The position numbers were made by a program, and so were the translations under genes. Below, in pieces: positions 55,830 through 64,000 of a stretch of 64,000 nucleotides of DNA (positions within the stretch are counted from its first letter, which is position 1; each line of letters opens with the position of its first letter). Origin of the DNA: Desulfonatronum lacustre DSM 10312 (GTDB lineage: Bacteria > Desulfobacterota > Desulfovibrionia > Desulfovibrionales > Desulfonatronaceae). Below the pieces are notes generated by a model. The model was not told where the DNA came from, made no database searches, and worked only from the letters and a program-made list of their open reading frames with translations. The stretch lies in the NCBI RefSeq assembly GCF_000519265.1, contig NZ_KI912608.1, positions 2,575,313 through 2,639,312 of the forward strand, written 5' to 3'.

Positions 55830-56927
55830 ATGAAAAAAATCACCGTGCTGATCGCCGACGACTCGGCCCTGATGCGCCGGGAAATCAAGAAAATCCTGGA
55901 AAGCGCCGGGGACATCGAGGTGGTGGCCGCGGCCCGGGACGGACGGGAAGCCGTGGACAAGACCAAGGAAACCGACCCGGACGTGGTGGCCCTGGACATC
56001 AACATGCCGGTGATGGATGGGCTGACCGCCCTGCAGTACATCATGATGGAATCTCCCAGACCCGTGGTCATGGTCAGTTCCCTGACCCAGGAAGGTGCCC
56101 TGACCACCTACGAAGCCCTGGAACTGGGGGCCGTGGATTTCGTGGCCAAGCCCGGCGGAACCATCTCCCGGAACATCAGCCAGGTGGGCGACGACCTGAT
56201 CGCCACGATCCGAGCCGCGGCCAAGGCCAACCGATCCAGGCTGGGCCTGGATCGCCGCCGCAAGAAAGCGACCCAGACTCCAACCCAGAGAACCGCGACC
56301 ATGGTGGGACGCAAATCCGGCCCGGCCGGATCAAGGCCGGGAGAGAAAATCGTGGTCATCGGCCTGTCAACGGGCGGCCCCAAGACGATCATGGACATCC
56401 TGCCCTATCTGTCGGAGGACCTGGGCGTGCCGGTGGTGATCATCCAACACATGCCCGGCCACTTCACCCCCTCCTTTGCCCAGCGCCTGAACGACAACTG
56501 CCTTTTGTCCATCAAGGAAGCGGACCATGCGGACGTGATCGAGTCCGGGCGGGGCTATCTGGCGCCCGGAGACAAGCACATGACCCTGGCCCCCCGGGGG
56601 GCCGGCAAGCCCGGCTACCTCATCCGCCTTTCCGATTATCCCATGGACACCCTGCACAAGCCGTCCGTGGACGTGACCATGTTTTCAATCCTGGAGTGCT
56701 ACGGGGGGCCCAATGTGATCGGCGTGTTGATGACCGGGATGGGCGCGGACGGGGCCAAAGCCATGGCCGCCATTCGCCAGGCCGGCGGCCGGACCATCGC
56801 CGAATCCGAGGAAACCGCGGTGGTCTACGGCATGCCCGCGGAAGCCGCCCGCCTGGGCGGCGCGGAATTCATCCTGCCCTCGTACAGCGTGGCGGAAATA
56901 ATCGTGAAGCTGGTCAAGGGCGGATGA
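55830..56927 (+). CDS. cheB: Chemotaxis protein-glutamate methylesterase CheB
   Basis: A 365-residue response regulator with enzymatic output. The receiver has ADDSALMRR and LDINMPVMDG. The methylesterase domain has the catalytic LSTGGPKTIMDIL serine, IQHMPGHFTPSFAQRLN histidine and MTGMGADGAKAM aspartate. It removes methyl groups from receptors and opposes CheR. The linker between domains is Lys/Arg-rich. Confidence 0.95.
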   Translation: MKKITVLIADDSALMRREIKKILESAGDIEVVAAARDGREAVDKTKETDPDVVALDINMPVMDGLTALQYIMMESPRPVVMVSSLTQEGALTTYEALELGAVDFVAKPGGTISRNISQVGDDLIATIRAAAKANRSRLGLDRRRKKATQTPTQRTATMVGRKSGPAGSRPGEKIVVIGLSTGGPKTIMDILPYLSEDLGVPVVIIQHMPGHFTPSFAQRLNDNCLLSIKEADHADVIESGRGYLAPGDKHMTLAPRGAGKPGYLIRLSDYPMDTLHKPSVDVTMFSILECYGGPNVIGVLMTGMGADGAKAMAAIRQAGGRTIAESEETAVVYGMPAEAARLGGAEFILPSYSVAEIIVKLVKGG

Positions 56928-56928
56928 A

Positions 56929-56985
56929 CCGACTTCCGGCCTCTGACTTCTGATTACCGACTCTGATTTCTCACTTCTGACCCTA
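56929..56985. repeat. TTCTGA-rich imperfect repeat, locus 2
   Basis: Units CTCTGACTT, CTGATTA, CTCTGATTT and CTCACTTCTGA occupy the cheB-HEAT gap inside the operon. They resemble the heptamer run at 33096-33149, including a closing CCCTAC. Confidence 0.7.
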
Positions 56986-56998
56986 CAAAGCGGCGGCC

Positions 56999-57661
56999 AT
57001 GGACCAACAAGACCAACTCATCGCGGCATTGCAAGACCAGGACGAAACCGAACGGCGTTACGCGGCCGAAGACCTGGGCCTGCTCGGCGACCGGCGTGCC
57101 GTCCCGGCCCTGATCGCGGCTCTGGACGACCCGGTCATCGCCGTGCGCGAGGCCGCGGCGGACGCCCTGGCCGCCATCGGCGGCGGCGAAACCGCGGAAC
57201 AGGTTGCGGGCCTGTTGGCCTCGGAAGACGTGGTCCTGCGCAACCTGGCCCCGGAGATCCTCAAATCCCTGGGCCAGGACGCCATTCCCGTCTTGAAGGG
57301 GTGCTGCGCCTCGTCTTCCCCGGACATCAGAAAGTTCTCCGCGGACATTTTGGGCAAAATCGGCGAGATTACGACGATCAACGCCACGCCCCTGCTGATC
57401 GGCCTGCTGGACGATCCCGACGCCAACGTGGCCGGAGCGGCCGCCGAAGCCCTGGGCCGACTGGGCGATCGGACAATCATGCCGGAGCTGCTGGCCCGCA
57501 TGAACCGGGAGGCCTGGGTGCAATGCAACATTCTGGACGCCATGGCCCGCATCCCCGGCGAAGAGACCCTCGCGGCCCTGAACGCCATGGATGTTGAGGA
57601 CTTCGCCCCGAACGTGCTGTTTTATCACCGCAAGGCCGTGCAACAGCTTGCGAGAATTTAA
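56999..57661 (+). CDS. HEAT-repeat protein in the chemosensory operon
   Basis: A 220-residue all-helical protein made of about six HEAT repeats, each with an AxxALGxLG-type turn: ALDDPVIAVREAAADALAAI, LGQDAIPVL, ADILGKIGEI and AAEALGRLGDRTIMPEL. HEAT repeats bind partner proteins; its partner is probably another operon product. ATG at 56999, following the CTGA repeats. Confidence 0.85.
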   Translation: MDQQDQLIAALQDQDETERRYAAEDLGLLGDRRAVPALIAALDDPVIAVREAAADALAAIGGGETAEQVAGLLASEDVVLRNLAPEILKSLGQDAIPVLKGCCASSSPDIRKFSADILGKIGEITTINATPLLIGLLDDPDANVAGAAAEALGRLGDRTIMPELLARMNREAWVQCNILDAMARIPGEETLAALNAMDVEDFAPNVLFYHRKAVQQLARI

Positions 57662-57671
57662 GGATGCGCTC

Positions 57672-58538
57672 ATGTCCGAACTGATTTCCAACGCCGATCT
57701 GGAGCGAATCCGCGCCCTGCTGTACAAGGAAACGGGCATCTATTTCGAGGCCAAGAAGGACTATTTTCTGAAGAGCAGGTTGCAGCAACGGATGCAGGCC
57801 CAGTGCTGCGCCACCTTTCAGAATTATTACAAAGAACTGCTGTTCACGGACCGGGAAGCGGAACTGGCCTTTCTGATCGAAGAAGTGACCGTCAATGAAA
57901 CGTATCTGTTTCGTGACTTTCCCCAACTGCGTGGTTTTGCCGAAGACGTCCTGCCGTCCTATCTCCAGGCAAAGCGCACGAAAGGGAACTACAGCCTGAA
58001 CGTCTGGTCCGCGGCCTGTTCCACCGGTGAAGAGCCGTATACCCTGGCCATCATCCTGCGGGAAATGATCGACGACTATGACCGCTGGAACACCAATATC
58101 CTGGCCACGGACATCGATCGCAGGGTGCTCCGCCAGGCCCGGATCGGCCTGTACGACGAACGGGCGATCAAGGAAACGCCCACTCCCTACAAGCAGAAAT
58201 ACTTCCGACGGACCCCGGACGGCTGGCAGGTCAAACCGGACATCCAGGAACCCGTGGCGTTTGAACAGCTCAACCTGATGGACCGCCCGGGCATGCGCCG
58301 CAAGCGGGCATTTGATTTCATTTTTTGCCGCAACGTCCTGATCTATTTTAGCGACGATTCCCGCAAACAGGTTCTTTCTGCCCTGTACGACGCCCTGGTG
58401 CCCGGAGGATACGTTTTTCTGGGCCATTCCGAGTCCGTGGGCCGGATTACGGCGTCGTTCACTCTGGAACGGATCGGCGACTTCCTGTGCTACAAAAAAC
58501 CGGGCGCAGTCCTCCCGCGCCCAGGGAGCCCATCATGA
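57672..58538 (+). CDS. cheR: Chemotaxis protein methyltransferase CheR
   Basis: A 288-residue SAM-dependent glutamate methyltransferase. The N-terminal CheR domain has NETYLFRD, and the SAM domain has WSAACSTGEEPYTLAI, the canonical CheR motif, then ILATDIDRRVL and FIFCRNVLIYF. It methylates the receptors that CheB demethylates. ATG 57672 has AAGGA upstream. Confidence 0.95.
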   Translation: MSELISNADLERIRALLYKETGIYFEAKKDYFLKSRLQQRMQAQCCATFQNYYKELLFTDREAELAFLIEEVTVNETYLFRDFPQLRGFAEDVLPSYLQAKRTKGNYSLNVWSAACSTGEEPYTLAIILREMIDDYDRWNTNILATDIDRRVLRQARIGLYDERAIKETPTPYKQKYFRRTPDGWQVKPDIQEPVAFEQLNLMDRPGMRRKRAFDFIFCRNVLIYFSDDSRKQVLSALYDALVPGGYVFLGHSESVGRITASFTLERIGDFLCYKKPGAVLPRPGSPS

Positions 58539-58900
58539 AACCCAAAATCCTGATCGTCGACGATTCCAACATCGTCCTGAACATGCACGCCTATATCCTG
58601 GAAGGCTCGGGATACAGCTGCGCCATGGCTGAAAACGGATATGTCGCCCTGGAACTGCTGTTCCGGGAACCATTCCAGCTCATCGTCACGGACGTGAACA
58701 TGCCCAAGATGGACGGCTACGAGCTGACCCGCCGTATCCGGTCCAGCGAACAGTATCGGGACACTCCGGTGATCATGATCTCCACGGAACGGGAGGCCGC
58801 GGACAAGATCAGGGGCATGGAAGCCGGAGCCAACGTCTACATGGTCAAGCCGACCCAGCCAGAGGCCCTGGTGACCAAGGTCAACATGTTGCTGGCGTAA
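58535..58900 (+). CDS. CheY-like response regulator
   Basis: A 121-residue receiver with IVDDSNIVLNM, phospho-acceptor in LIVTDVNMPKMDG, and VKPTQPEALV. It starts with an ATGA overlap on cheR and ends 13 bases before cheA. Confidence 0.93.
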   Translation: MKPKILIVDDSNIVLNMHAYILEGSGYSCAMAENGYVALELLFREPFQLIVTDVNMPKMDGYELTRRIRSSEQYRDTPVIMISTEREAADKIRGMEAGANVYMVKPTQPEALVTKVNMLLA

Positions 58901-58913
58901 TCAGGAGAAAGAC

Positions 58914-61061
58914 GTGGCCGCTTCACGCACGATGGAACCTTTGAACGCTTCGCCGCACGACACCGTGACCGGTCGCGACGATATGGAGTTGCGCCTGTTG
59001 CGGGATTTCCAACTTGAAGCGTCGGAAAACCTGGACGAAGCCGAGCAGGCCCTGCTGGCCATCGACCAGAACAGCGGCGATCGGAAGGCTCTGGAGGAAT
59101 TGTGCCGACGCATCCACTCCATCAAGGGTACGGCATCCTATGTCGGACTGCACGCCATTTCCGACCTGGCCCATGCCCTGGAAGCCATCCTGGAAACCAC
59201 GAAGCACCAGGCCGGGTTCAGCATGCCGGGGTCCCTGCTGGACGCCTGCTTTGAGACCGTGGACGCCCTGCGCCGGATGGTCGACCAGCCGGAGGATCAT
59301 CAGCCGCCGCAAAGCGTGCTGCGCCGCCTGGAGGAGGAACGGACGGCTCTGGGCCTGACATCGGGCGCCACCGCCCCCGCGCCTTTGGCCGCGGTGGATC
59401 CGACGTCCATTTTTATCGATTCGGCCGGTCAGCATGTGGAGAGCATGCGGGTCTGTCTGGAACGGATGAACACGGGGCAGGGCGAGGACAAAACCACCTT
59501 GGATATGTTTTTTCGTGCCGCCCATTCCTTGAAAAGCAGCGCCTGCTACATGGGGTTTAAAGATATCGAGGTGAACGCCGAGCGGATTGAAAATGTTCTG
59601 TGCGCCGTGCGCCAGGGCGAAATAGTCTGTTCCGAGCCGCTGTTGAACGTCTTGGCCGAACATCTGGCCGGGGTGACGCTGCATTTCGGACAAGTAGTGC
59701 GCGAATCCGGGGAGAACTCGAAACAAAACACCGTCATGTCTCCCGCCGGTTCGGATTTTGCCGCGCCGAACTCGACGACGTCCTCTTTTGCCGTTGCAGG
59801 TGCGTCCATGCCGGACGGGGGCGGGCCCACCCCGGGCCGGACCATGCGCATTGATCAGAACCTGTTGGACGGGTTCATGAATCTGGTGGGCGAACTGATC
59901 GTGGCCCGCAACGTCCTGGGCCACGTCCAAAAGCGGCTGGACCGCGAGGCCGATGCCTCCCTGCCCGGGCTGCGCGAACTGCGGGGGGCCTGCCAACTGG
60001 TCTCCCGGATTTCCGACGCCATGCAGCGCAACATCATGGCCTTGCGCATGGTTCCGGTCAAAACCGTGTTCCAGAAGCTGCCCCGGATTATCCGGGACGT
60101 CACCCAAAAGAACGGCAAAAAGATCGACCTGGTTCTGCACGGCGAGGAAACGGAAATCGACAAGGGCATTGCCGAGGAGATCAGCGATCCATTGGTGCAC
60201 ATCATTCGCAACGCCGCTGACCATGGGATTGAACTTCCGGATCTGCGTCGGGAACGAGGCAAGCCCGAACGCGGGACCGTGGCCATCAAGGCCGGTCAAG
60301 AGGGCAACAGCTTCGTGATCGAAATTCTGGACGACGGTGCGGGCATCGACACGGACCTGGTTCTGGAGAAGGCTCTGGAACGGGGCCTGATTCAGCCGGA
60401 CCAGGCCGACCGGATCAGCCGGGAGGAAATCATCCAGCTCATTTTTGCACCGGGATTCAGCACGGCTCGCGAGGTGTCCTCCATTTCCGGCCGGGGCGTG
60501 GGCATGGACGTGGTGCTGACCAACATCCGCAAGGTCAAGGGAGCGGTGAAGATCGACTCCCAGCAGGGTCAGGGAACCCGGATCCGGCTGGAACTGCCTC
60601 TGACCCTGGCCGTGGTGGAAACCTTGCTGGTCGGGGTGGGTCGGGAGACCTTCGCCATTCCGGTTGAAGCGGTCCGCGAAACCGTCAAGTTGAAGCGCTC
60701 CGCGATCAAGTCGATGATGAAACGGCGGGCCATGACTTTGCGTGGAGAGGTGATCGGCCTGGAAACCCTGGCTGAAATCCTGGGCATGAACAGAGACCAC
60801 GGGCTGCCCCGGATGGTGGACGCCGCACGTGACGAGGACGACGACATTCCGGTGCTGATCCTCCAGAACGGCGACGAGCTGCTCGGCGTGGCCGTGGACA
60901 AGCTGCAGCGTCAGGAAGAAATCGTGATCAAGCCCCTGGTCGGTTATCTGGCCGATCTGCCCGGCTTGGCCGGAGCCTCGATCCTGGGGGATGGACGCGC
61001 CTTGTTGGTCTTGGACCCCTTGGAATTGATGCAGGCAGCCTCGCGAGGAGTGCTGCCATGA
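58914..61061 (+). CDS. cheA: Chemotaxis histidine kinase CheA with two Hpt domains
   Basis: A 715-residue kinase. Hpt1 has HSIKGTASYVG with His68; a second Hpt has HSLKSSACYMG with His204, where the usual Gly is Ser. No recognisable P2 CheY-docking domain lies between it and the dimerisation domain. The catalytic part has VHIIRNAADHGIELP, DDGAGID, FAPGFSTA and GRGVGMDVV, and a CheW-like domain ends it (AVVETLLVGVGRETFAIP). GTG start with AGGAG at 7 bases. Confidence 0.93.
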   Translation: MAASRTMEPLNASPHDTVTGRDDMELRLLRDFQLEASENLDEAEQALLAIDQNSGDRKALEELCRRIHSIKGTASYVGLHAISDLAHALEAILETTKHQAGFSMPGSLLDACFETVDALRRMVDQPEDHQPPQSVLRRLEEERTALGLTSGATAPAPLAAVDPTSIFIDSAGQHVESMRVCLERMNTGQGEDKTTLDMFFRAAHSLKSSACYMGFKDIEVNAERIENVLCAVRQGEIVCSEPLLNVLAEHLAGVTLHFGQVVRESGENSKQNTVMSPAGSDFAAPNSTTSSFAVAGASMPDGGGPTPGRTMRIDQNLLDGFMNLVGELIVARNVLGHVQKRLDREADASLPGLRELRGACQLVSRISDAMQRNIMALRMVPVKTVFQKLPRIIRDVTQKNGKKIDLVLHGEETEIDKGIAEEISDPLVHIIRNAADHGIELPDLRRERGKPERGTVAIKAGQEGNSFVIEILDDGAGIDTDLVLEKALERGLIQPDQADRISREEIIQLIFAPGFSTAREVSSISGRGVGMDVVLTNIRKVKGAVKIDSQQGQGTRIRLELPLTLAVVETLLVGVGRETFAIPVEAVRETVKLKRSAIKSMMKRRAMTLRGEVIGLETLAEILGMNRDHGLPRMVDAARDEDDDIPVLILQNGDELLGVAVDKLQRQEEIVIKPLVGYLADLPGLAGASILGDGRALLVLDPLELMQAASRGVLP

Positions 61062-62125
61062 CCACGGCCATGACCACGACTGCCCGACAATCCGATGATC
61101 GGTCCCACTGCGTCGCTCAGAACTCCGAAAACCAGGGTCGGCTGTTGTGTTTTCTCGCCGCGGGACGGGAATATGCCGTGGCCATGGAGCACGTCCAGCG
61201 GATCATTTCCCGCAAACCCTTGATCACTCCGCCGGACACGGTCCCCGGACTGCTCGGCCTGACCTCGCACCAGGACCAAAGCCTTGCGGTATTCGAGTTG
61301 GACGGGCTGCTGGGCCGGTCCGCGGCCGACGCCGCGCCTTCTCCGGGCGACCCTCAAGACTGGCGCTACATCCTGATTCTGGAGCACGGTGCGACCCGCC
61401 TGGGTCTGGCCATCCACGCCCCCCGGGACATCCTTGCCGCGGAAGCCGCCGCGCTCAGCCAGACCGAGGACGACGCGGATGAATCTGAAATCGCCGGCGT
61501 GCTGCGTCTGGATAACGGCCGGCGCATCGTCTTCGTGCTGCGCCTCTCCCGCCTTGTGGGCCACGATGCCCGGAACCACGCGGATTTTGCGGCCCAGGCC
61601 GCGGGGTCCGGCGAGTATTCCCCGGACCGCGCATCGGAGTGCGGCCCCAAGACCGAAGACCCGTCCGATGACCGCCGTCATGTCTGCTTCGAGCTGGCCG
61701 GCACCCTGTTCGCCGCACCCATGAACAGGGTCCGCGAGGTGACCCGCCTCGGCCAGATCACGCCTGTGCCCCAGGCCCGCCCGTATTACGCCGGTCTGAT
61801 CAACCTGCGCGGGGAGATCATGCCCGCCCTGGATCTGCGTTTGCGCTTGGGCCTGCCCCAAGCCCAGGCCACGGAGGAGACCCGGATTCTCGTGGTGGGA
61901 GGACGGAACAAGCATGGTCTGATCGTCGATCGGATCGCCGATCCCGTGGATCTGGACCAGACCGCCCTGGAGCCCTTGCCCGATGCCTGTCGCGACAATC
62001 CGGCCAAAGGCTTCGTCCATGCCGTGGCCAAGTTGAATCAACGGAACCGCGCGGATCATTTGAATCAGGGCAAGCCGATCCTGCTTCTGGATCTGGACGC
62101 GGTGACGCGGAAGACGGATGAATGA
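61058..62125 (+). CDS. Double-CheW coupling protein
   Basis: A 355-residue protein with two CheW-like domains. The N-terminal one (about 25-175) is divergent: LLCFLAAGREYAVAMEHVQR and TPPDTVPGLLGLT lack the usual LRG. The C-terminal one (about 205-345) is typical, with VCFELAGTLFAAPMNRVREV and YAGLINLRGEIMPALDLRLR. It begins with an ATGA overlap on cheA, so it is co-translated with the kinase it probably couples. Confidence 0.87.
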   Translation: MTTAMTTTARQSDDRSHCVAQNSENQGRLLCFLAAGREYAVAMEHVQRIISRKPLITPPDTVPGLLGLTSHQDQSLAVFELDGLLGRSAADAAPSPGDPQDWRYILILEHGATRLGLAIHAPRDILAAEAAALSQTEDDADESEIAGVLRLDNGRRIVFVLRLSRLVGHDARNHADFAAQAAGSGEYSPDRASECGPKTEDPSDDRRHVCFELAGTLFAAPMNRVREVTRLGQITPVPQARPYYAGLINLRGEIMPALDLRLRLGLPQAQATEETRILVVGGRNKHGLIVDRIADPVDLDQTALEPLPDACRDNPAKGFVHAVAKLNQRNRADHLNQGKPILLLDLDAVTRKTDE

Positions 62126-62200
62126 AGTACAAAGCGGCGGATGGCGTGCCGGAAATCAGCGCTGAAGACCGGCCCGCCCCCCGATAAACCCGAGGAAGCC

Positions 62201-62545
62201 ATGCGAATAGATACGGACGCCGGAACCTTGCGTGTTGTTTTGCCGGAAGATTGCCTGATTTTCGAAGTCGAAGCGCATGCCCAATTGTTGGCCGAGGCCC
62301 AATGGGACGCCGCGAGCATCAATCAGGTGGTCGTGGACCTGGGCGCGGTTCAGTCCATGGACACGGCGTATTATCAATTGGTGCTGTGCATCGAACGGAC
62401 GGCCCGGGACATGAACGTCCCCTGTTTGCTGGAGAATGTCGGCCCGGCCTTCCGGGAACTCCAGGAGTTGTACGGCCTGCGGTTGTCCGTGGACCAGGAC
62501 CAAGCCGACGGCCCCAATCTTCAAGAGCAAGGAGAACACCCATGA
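62201..62545 (+). CDS. STAS-domain protein
   Basis: A 114-residue protein with the STAS fold: VVVDLGAVQSMDTAYYQLVL corresponds to the segment that in anti-sigma antagonists carries a phosphorylated Ser, here apparently Asp-Thr. A Cys follows in NVPCLLENVG. ATG 62201 has GAGGAAG upstream. It overlaps the next cheY by ATGA, so it is part of the chemosensory operon. Confidence 0.8.
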   Translation: MRIDTDAGTLRVVLPEDCLIFEVEAHAQLLAEAQWDAASINQVVVDLGAVQSMDTAYYQLVLCIERTARDMNVPCLLENVGPAFRELQELYGLRLSVDQDQADGPNLQEQGEHP

Positions 62546-62907
62546 AATCTGTTTTGATCGTTGATGACGCGGTTTCCATGCGCGGGCTGGTAGCCATGAC
62601 CCTGCGCGGAGCCGGATACGAGGTTGCTGAGGCTTCGGACGGCAAGGAGGCCCTGAATGTTCTCGGCGGCGGCAAGAAGTTCGACATGATCCTGACCGAC
62701 CTGAACATGCCCAACATGGACGGCATCAGCCTGATCAAGGCCGTCAAGGCCATGCCCAAGCATAAGTTTTTGCCCATCGTGATGCTGACCACGGAGAGCG
62801 AGGACGGCAAGAAGCAGGAAGGCCAACAAGCTGGGGCCAAGGCCTGGATCGTCAAGCCCTTCAAGCCGGACACCCTGCTGGCCGTTGTCAAAAAAATTAT
62901 TGGCTGA
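62542..62907 (+). CDS. cheY: CheY-like response regulator
   Basis: A 121-residue classical CheY: IVDDAVSMRGLVAMTLRGAG, ILTDLNMPNMDGISLI, VMLTTES and KAWIVKPFKPDTLL. It is the last gene of the operon before the repeat region, and the best match of the three receivers to a motility-type CheY. Confidence 0.93.
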   Translation: MKSVLIVDDAVSMRGLVAMTLRGAGYEVAEASDGKEALNVLGGGKKFDMILTDLNMPNMDGISLIKAVKAMPKHKFLPIVMLTTESEDGKKQEGQQAGAKAWIVKPFKPDTLLAVVKKIIG

Positions 62908-62977
62908 GCATGTCCTACCGAATTGAATCAGCTTTGCTTTCAAAAAGATACTATTGGGTCACTTAGCGTTGTTGTCA

Positions 62978-63057
62978 GTATCGAAATCGCAATCGAAATC
63001 GAAATCGGTATCGCAATAGTTTCATGATCTATTTATTTTTTCGATTTCGACCCCGAG
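62978..63057. repeat. Inverted GAAATC/GATTTC hexamer repeat, locus 2
   Basis: Left arm with GAAATC units, TATCGAAATCGCAATCGAAA onward (62978-63019), and right arm TTTTTCGATTTCGACC (63037-63057) are in inverted orientation around a spacer of about 17 bases. It lies in the 255-base gap between the cheY and the second cheA. The design matches the locus at 36935-37062. Just before the cheA start is a further short CCCTCGAA repeat (about 63122-63146). Confidence 0.85.
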
Positions 63058-63162
63058 CATGCACTGCTTCGCCTTAAATTGAACGTAAACCGGACTGAAT
63101 CAATGGGACGTGCCCCGAGCACCCCCTCGAACACCCTCGAACCCTCGCACCCGGACCCTGCC

Positions 63163-64000
63163 ATGGACAATAAGAAAGACCATTACCGCCAGCAGTTTAT
63201 CATCGAGGTGGGCGACATCCTGGACACGGTCACGGAAAGCCTGCTCAAGGCCGAAGCTGATCCCGCGAATCTGGAATTGTTGCACTCCATCTTCCGTGGC
63301 GTGCACACCATCAAGGGCAGTTCGGCGATGTTCGACATGGACGAACTGGGCGCTTTCGCCCACCACCTGGAAGGGGTACTCAACGGCCTGCGTGGGAAAA
63401 GCATGGTTCTGACCGGTGAGCTGGTTGATCTGCTGTTCCAGGGACTGGATACCCTGCGGGAAATCATGGCCGCGACACTGCGCGGCGAAGCCGTCATCCC
63501 GCCGGATGACTTGGTCCGGCGCTACGCGGAGCTGATTCAGGCCGCCGGCGGCAAAACCGTTCAGCACGATCAATACGCCGCCACCAGCGAGGCAGCGGTG
63601 GTCCCGCCGCGGCTGCCCCTGGACGAGGTGAACGGCCGGGCGCTCTGGAGTTCCTTCAACGATCCGGACCACCCCCAGCGCCATGTCTATTATATCGAGC
63701 CCATGTTCGACTCGGAGCATCTGGCCAACGGCTTTGATCCTCTGGTCTTTCTGCGCAACCTCAAAGAAAACTGCTCCTTTTATCTGGCGGATTGCCGCTG
63801 TCTGATTCCGGGGATCCGGGAATACCGACCACTGGATATCTATCTGCGGGCCACCCTGATCGTGATCACGGACCTCTCTGCGGCGGAAATCCGGGACCTG
63901 GCTTATGACCCGGAGCTGATCCACGTCACGGAACTGGAACCGGACGAGAGTCAGGACAGGACCACCCGGCCCGAGGTATCGCCCACCTGGAAGCCGTTGG
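63163..64000 (+). CDS. cheA: Second CheA-type histidine kinase (N-terminal part, runs off the window)
   Basis: The frame is open from the ATG at 63163 to the window end (about 279 residues). An Hpt domain has HTIKGSSAMFDMDELGAFAH with the phosphorylatable His. A following region (about 170-260) reads FDPLVFLRNLKENC and LDIYLRATLIVIT, typical of the P2-like domain found in such kinases. An in-frame ATG at 63103 would add a repeat-derived sequence and is less likely. This opens another chemosensory locus or continues the present one. Confidence 0.85.
   Translation, partial: MDNKKDHYRQQFIIEVGDILDTVTESLLKAEADPANLELLHSIFRGVHTIKGSSAMFDMDELGAFAHHLEGVLNGLRGKSMVLTGELVDLLFQGLDTLREIMAATLRGEAVIPPDDLVRRYAELIQAAGGKTVQHDQYAATSEAAVVPPRLPLDEVNGRALWSSFNDPDHPQRHVYYIEPMFDSEHLANGFDPLVFLRNLKENCSFYLADCRCLIPGIREYRPLDIYLRATLIVITDLSAAEIRDLAYDPELIHVTELEPDESQDRTTRPEVSPTWKPL

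Overview
The window is GC-rich and densely coded and looks like a chromosomal segment of a sulfate-reducer-type Desulfobacterota (Desulfovibrionales-like). This placement is an inference from gene content: futalosine-pathway menaquinone synthesis (MqnC), a B12-dependent class II ribonucleotide reductase, IorAB, a DctPQM TRAP transporter, TrmFO, and many sigma-54 regulators and PAS histidine kinases. No rRNA, tRNA, CRISPR array or complete insertion sequence was seen.

Layout. 1-12 kb: housekeeping genes (UvrD/PcrA-type helicase, methyltransferase, IlvD, FtsEX, NrdJ, amino-acid-type ABC binding protein, ThiL) with a Phd/VapC-type toxin-antitoxin pair between ilvD and ftsX. 12-20 kb: a large UPF0182 membrane protein, a ZraP-like periplasmic protein with a sigma-54-type promoter followed by a ZraS-like kinase, an M24 peptidase with a decayed partial copy of itself about 2.8 kb away, and mqnC. 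20-29 kb: small conserved genes, a NifA-like regulator next to iorBA, a TPR membrane protein and an exported protein of unknown function. 29-35 kb: one strand carries dctQ-dctM-dctP-ygeY-ygeW, a TRAP transporter joined to a knotted carbamoyltransferase and an M20 hydrolase. 35-43 kb: M29 aminopeptidase, metallo-beta-lactamase-fold hydrolase, a DUF4160/DUF2442 pair, a helicase-exonuclease fusion resembling MrfA+MrfB, and trmFO. 43-50 kb: a two-component pair, an unusual sigma-54-type regulator, a truncated four-helix-bundle gene and an AlbA-type ATP-binding protein.

The last 13 kb is the most distinctive part. A sigma-54-type promoter precedes a chemosensory operon ordered CheY, soluble receptor, triple-CheW, CheD, CheB, HEAT-repeat protein, CheR, CheY, CheA with two Hpt domains, double-CheW, STAS, CheY. 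The receptor has no membrane segment and no recognisable ligand domain, but contains two complete MCP signalling tips in one chain, as in the DosM class of double-signalling-domain receptors. With the multi-CheW proteins this suggests a cytoplasmic chemosensory array. A second CheA begins immediately downstream and runs off the window.

Intergenic DNA carries several repeat or structure families: a 127-bp nested palindrome, two inverted GAAATC/GATTTC hexamer loci, two TTCTGA-rich loci, and a structured block ending in a minus-strand terminator (50.6-50.9 kb) that may be a stand-alone structured RNA.
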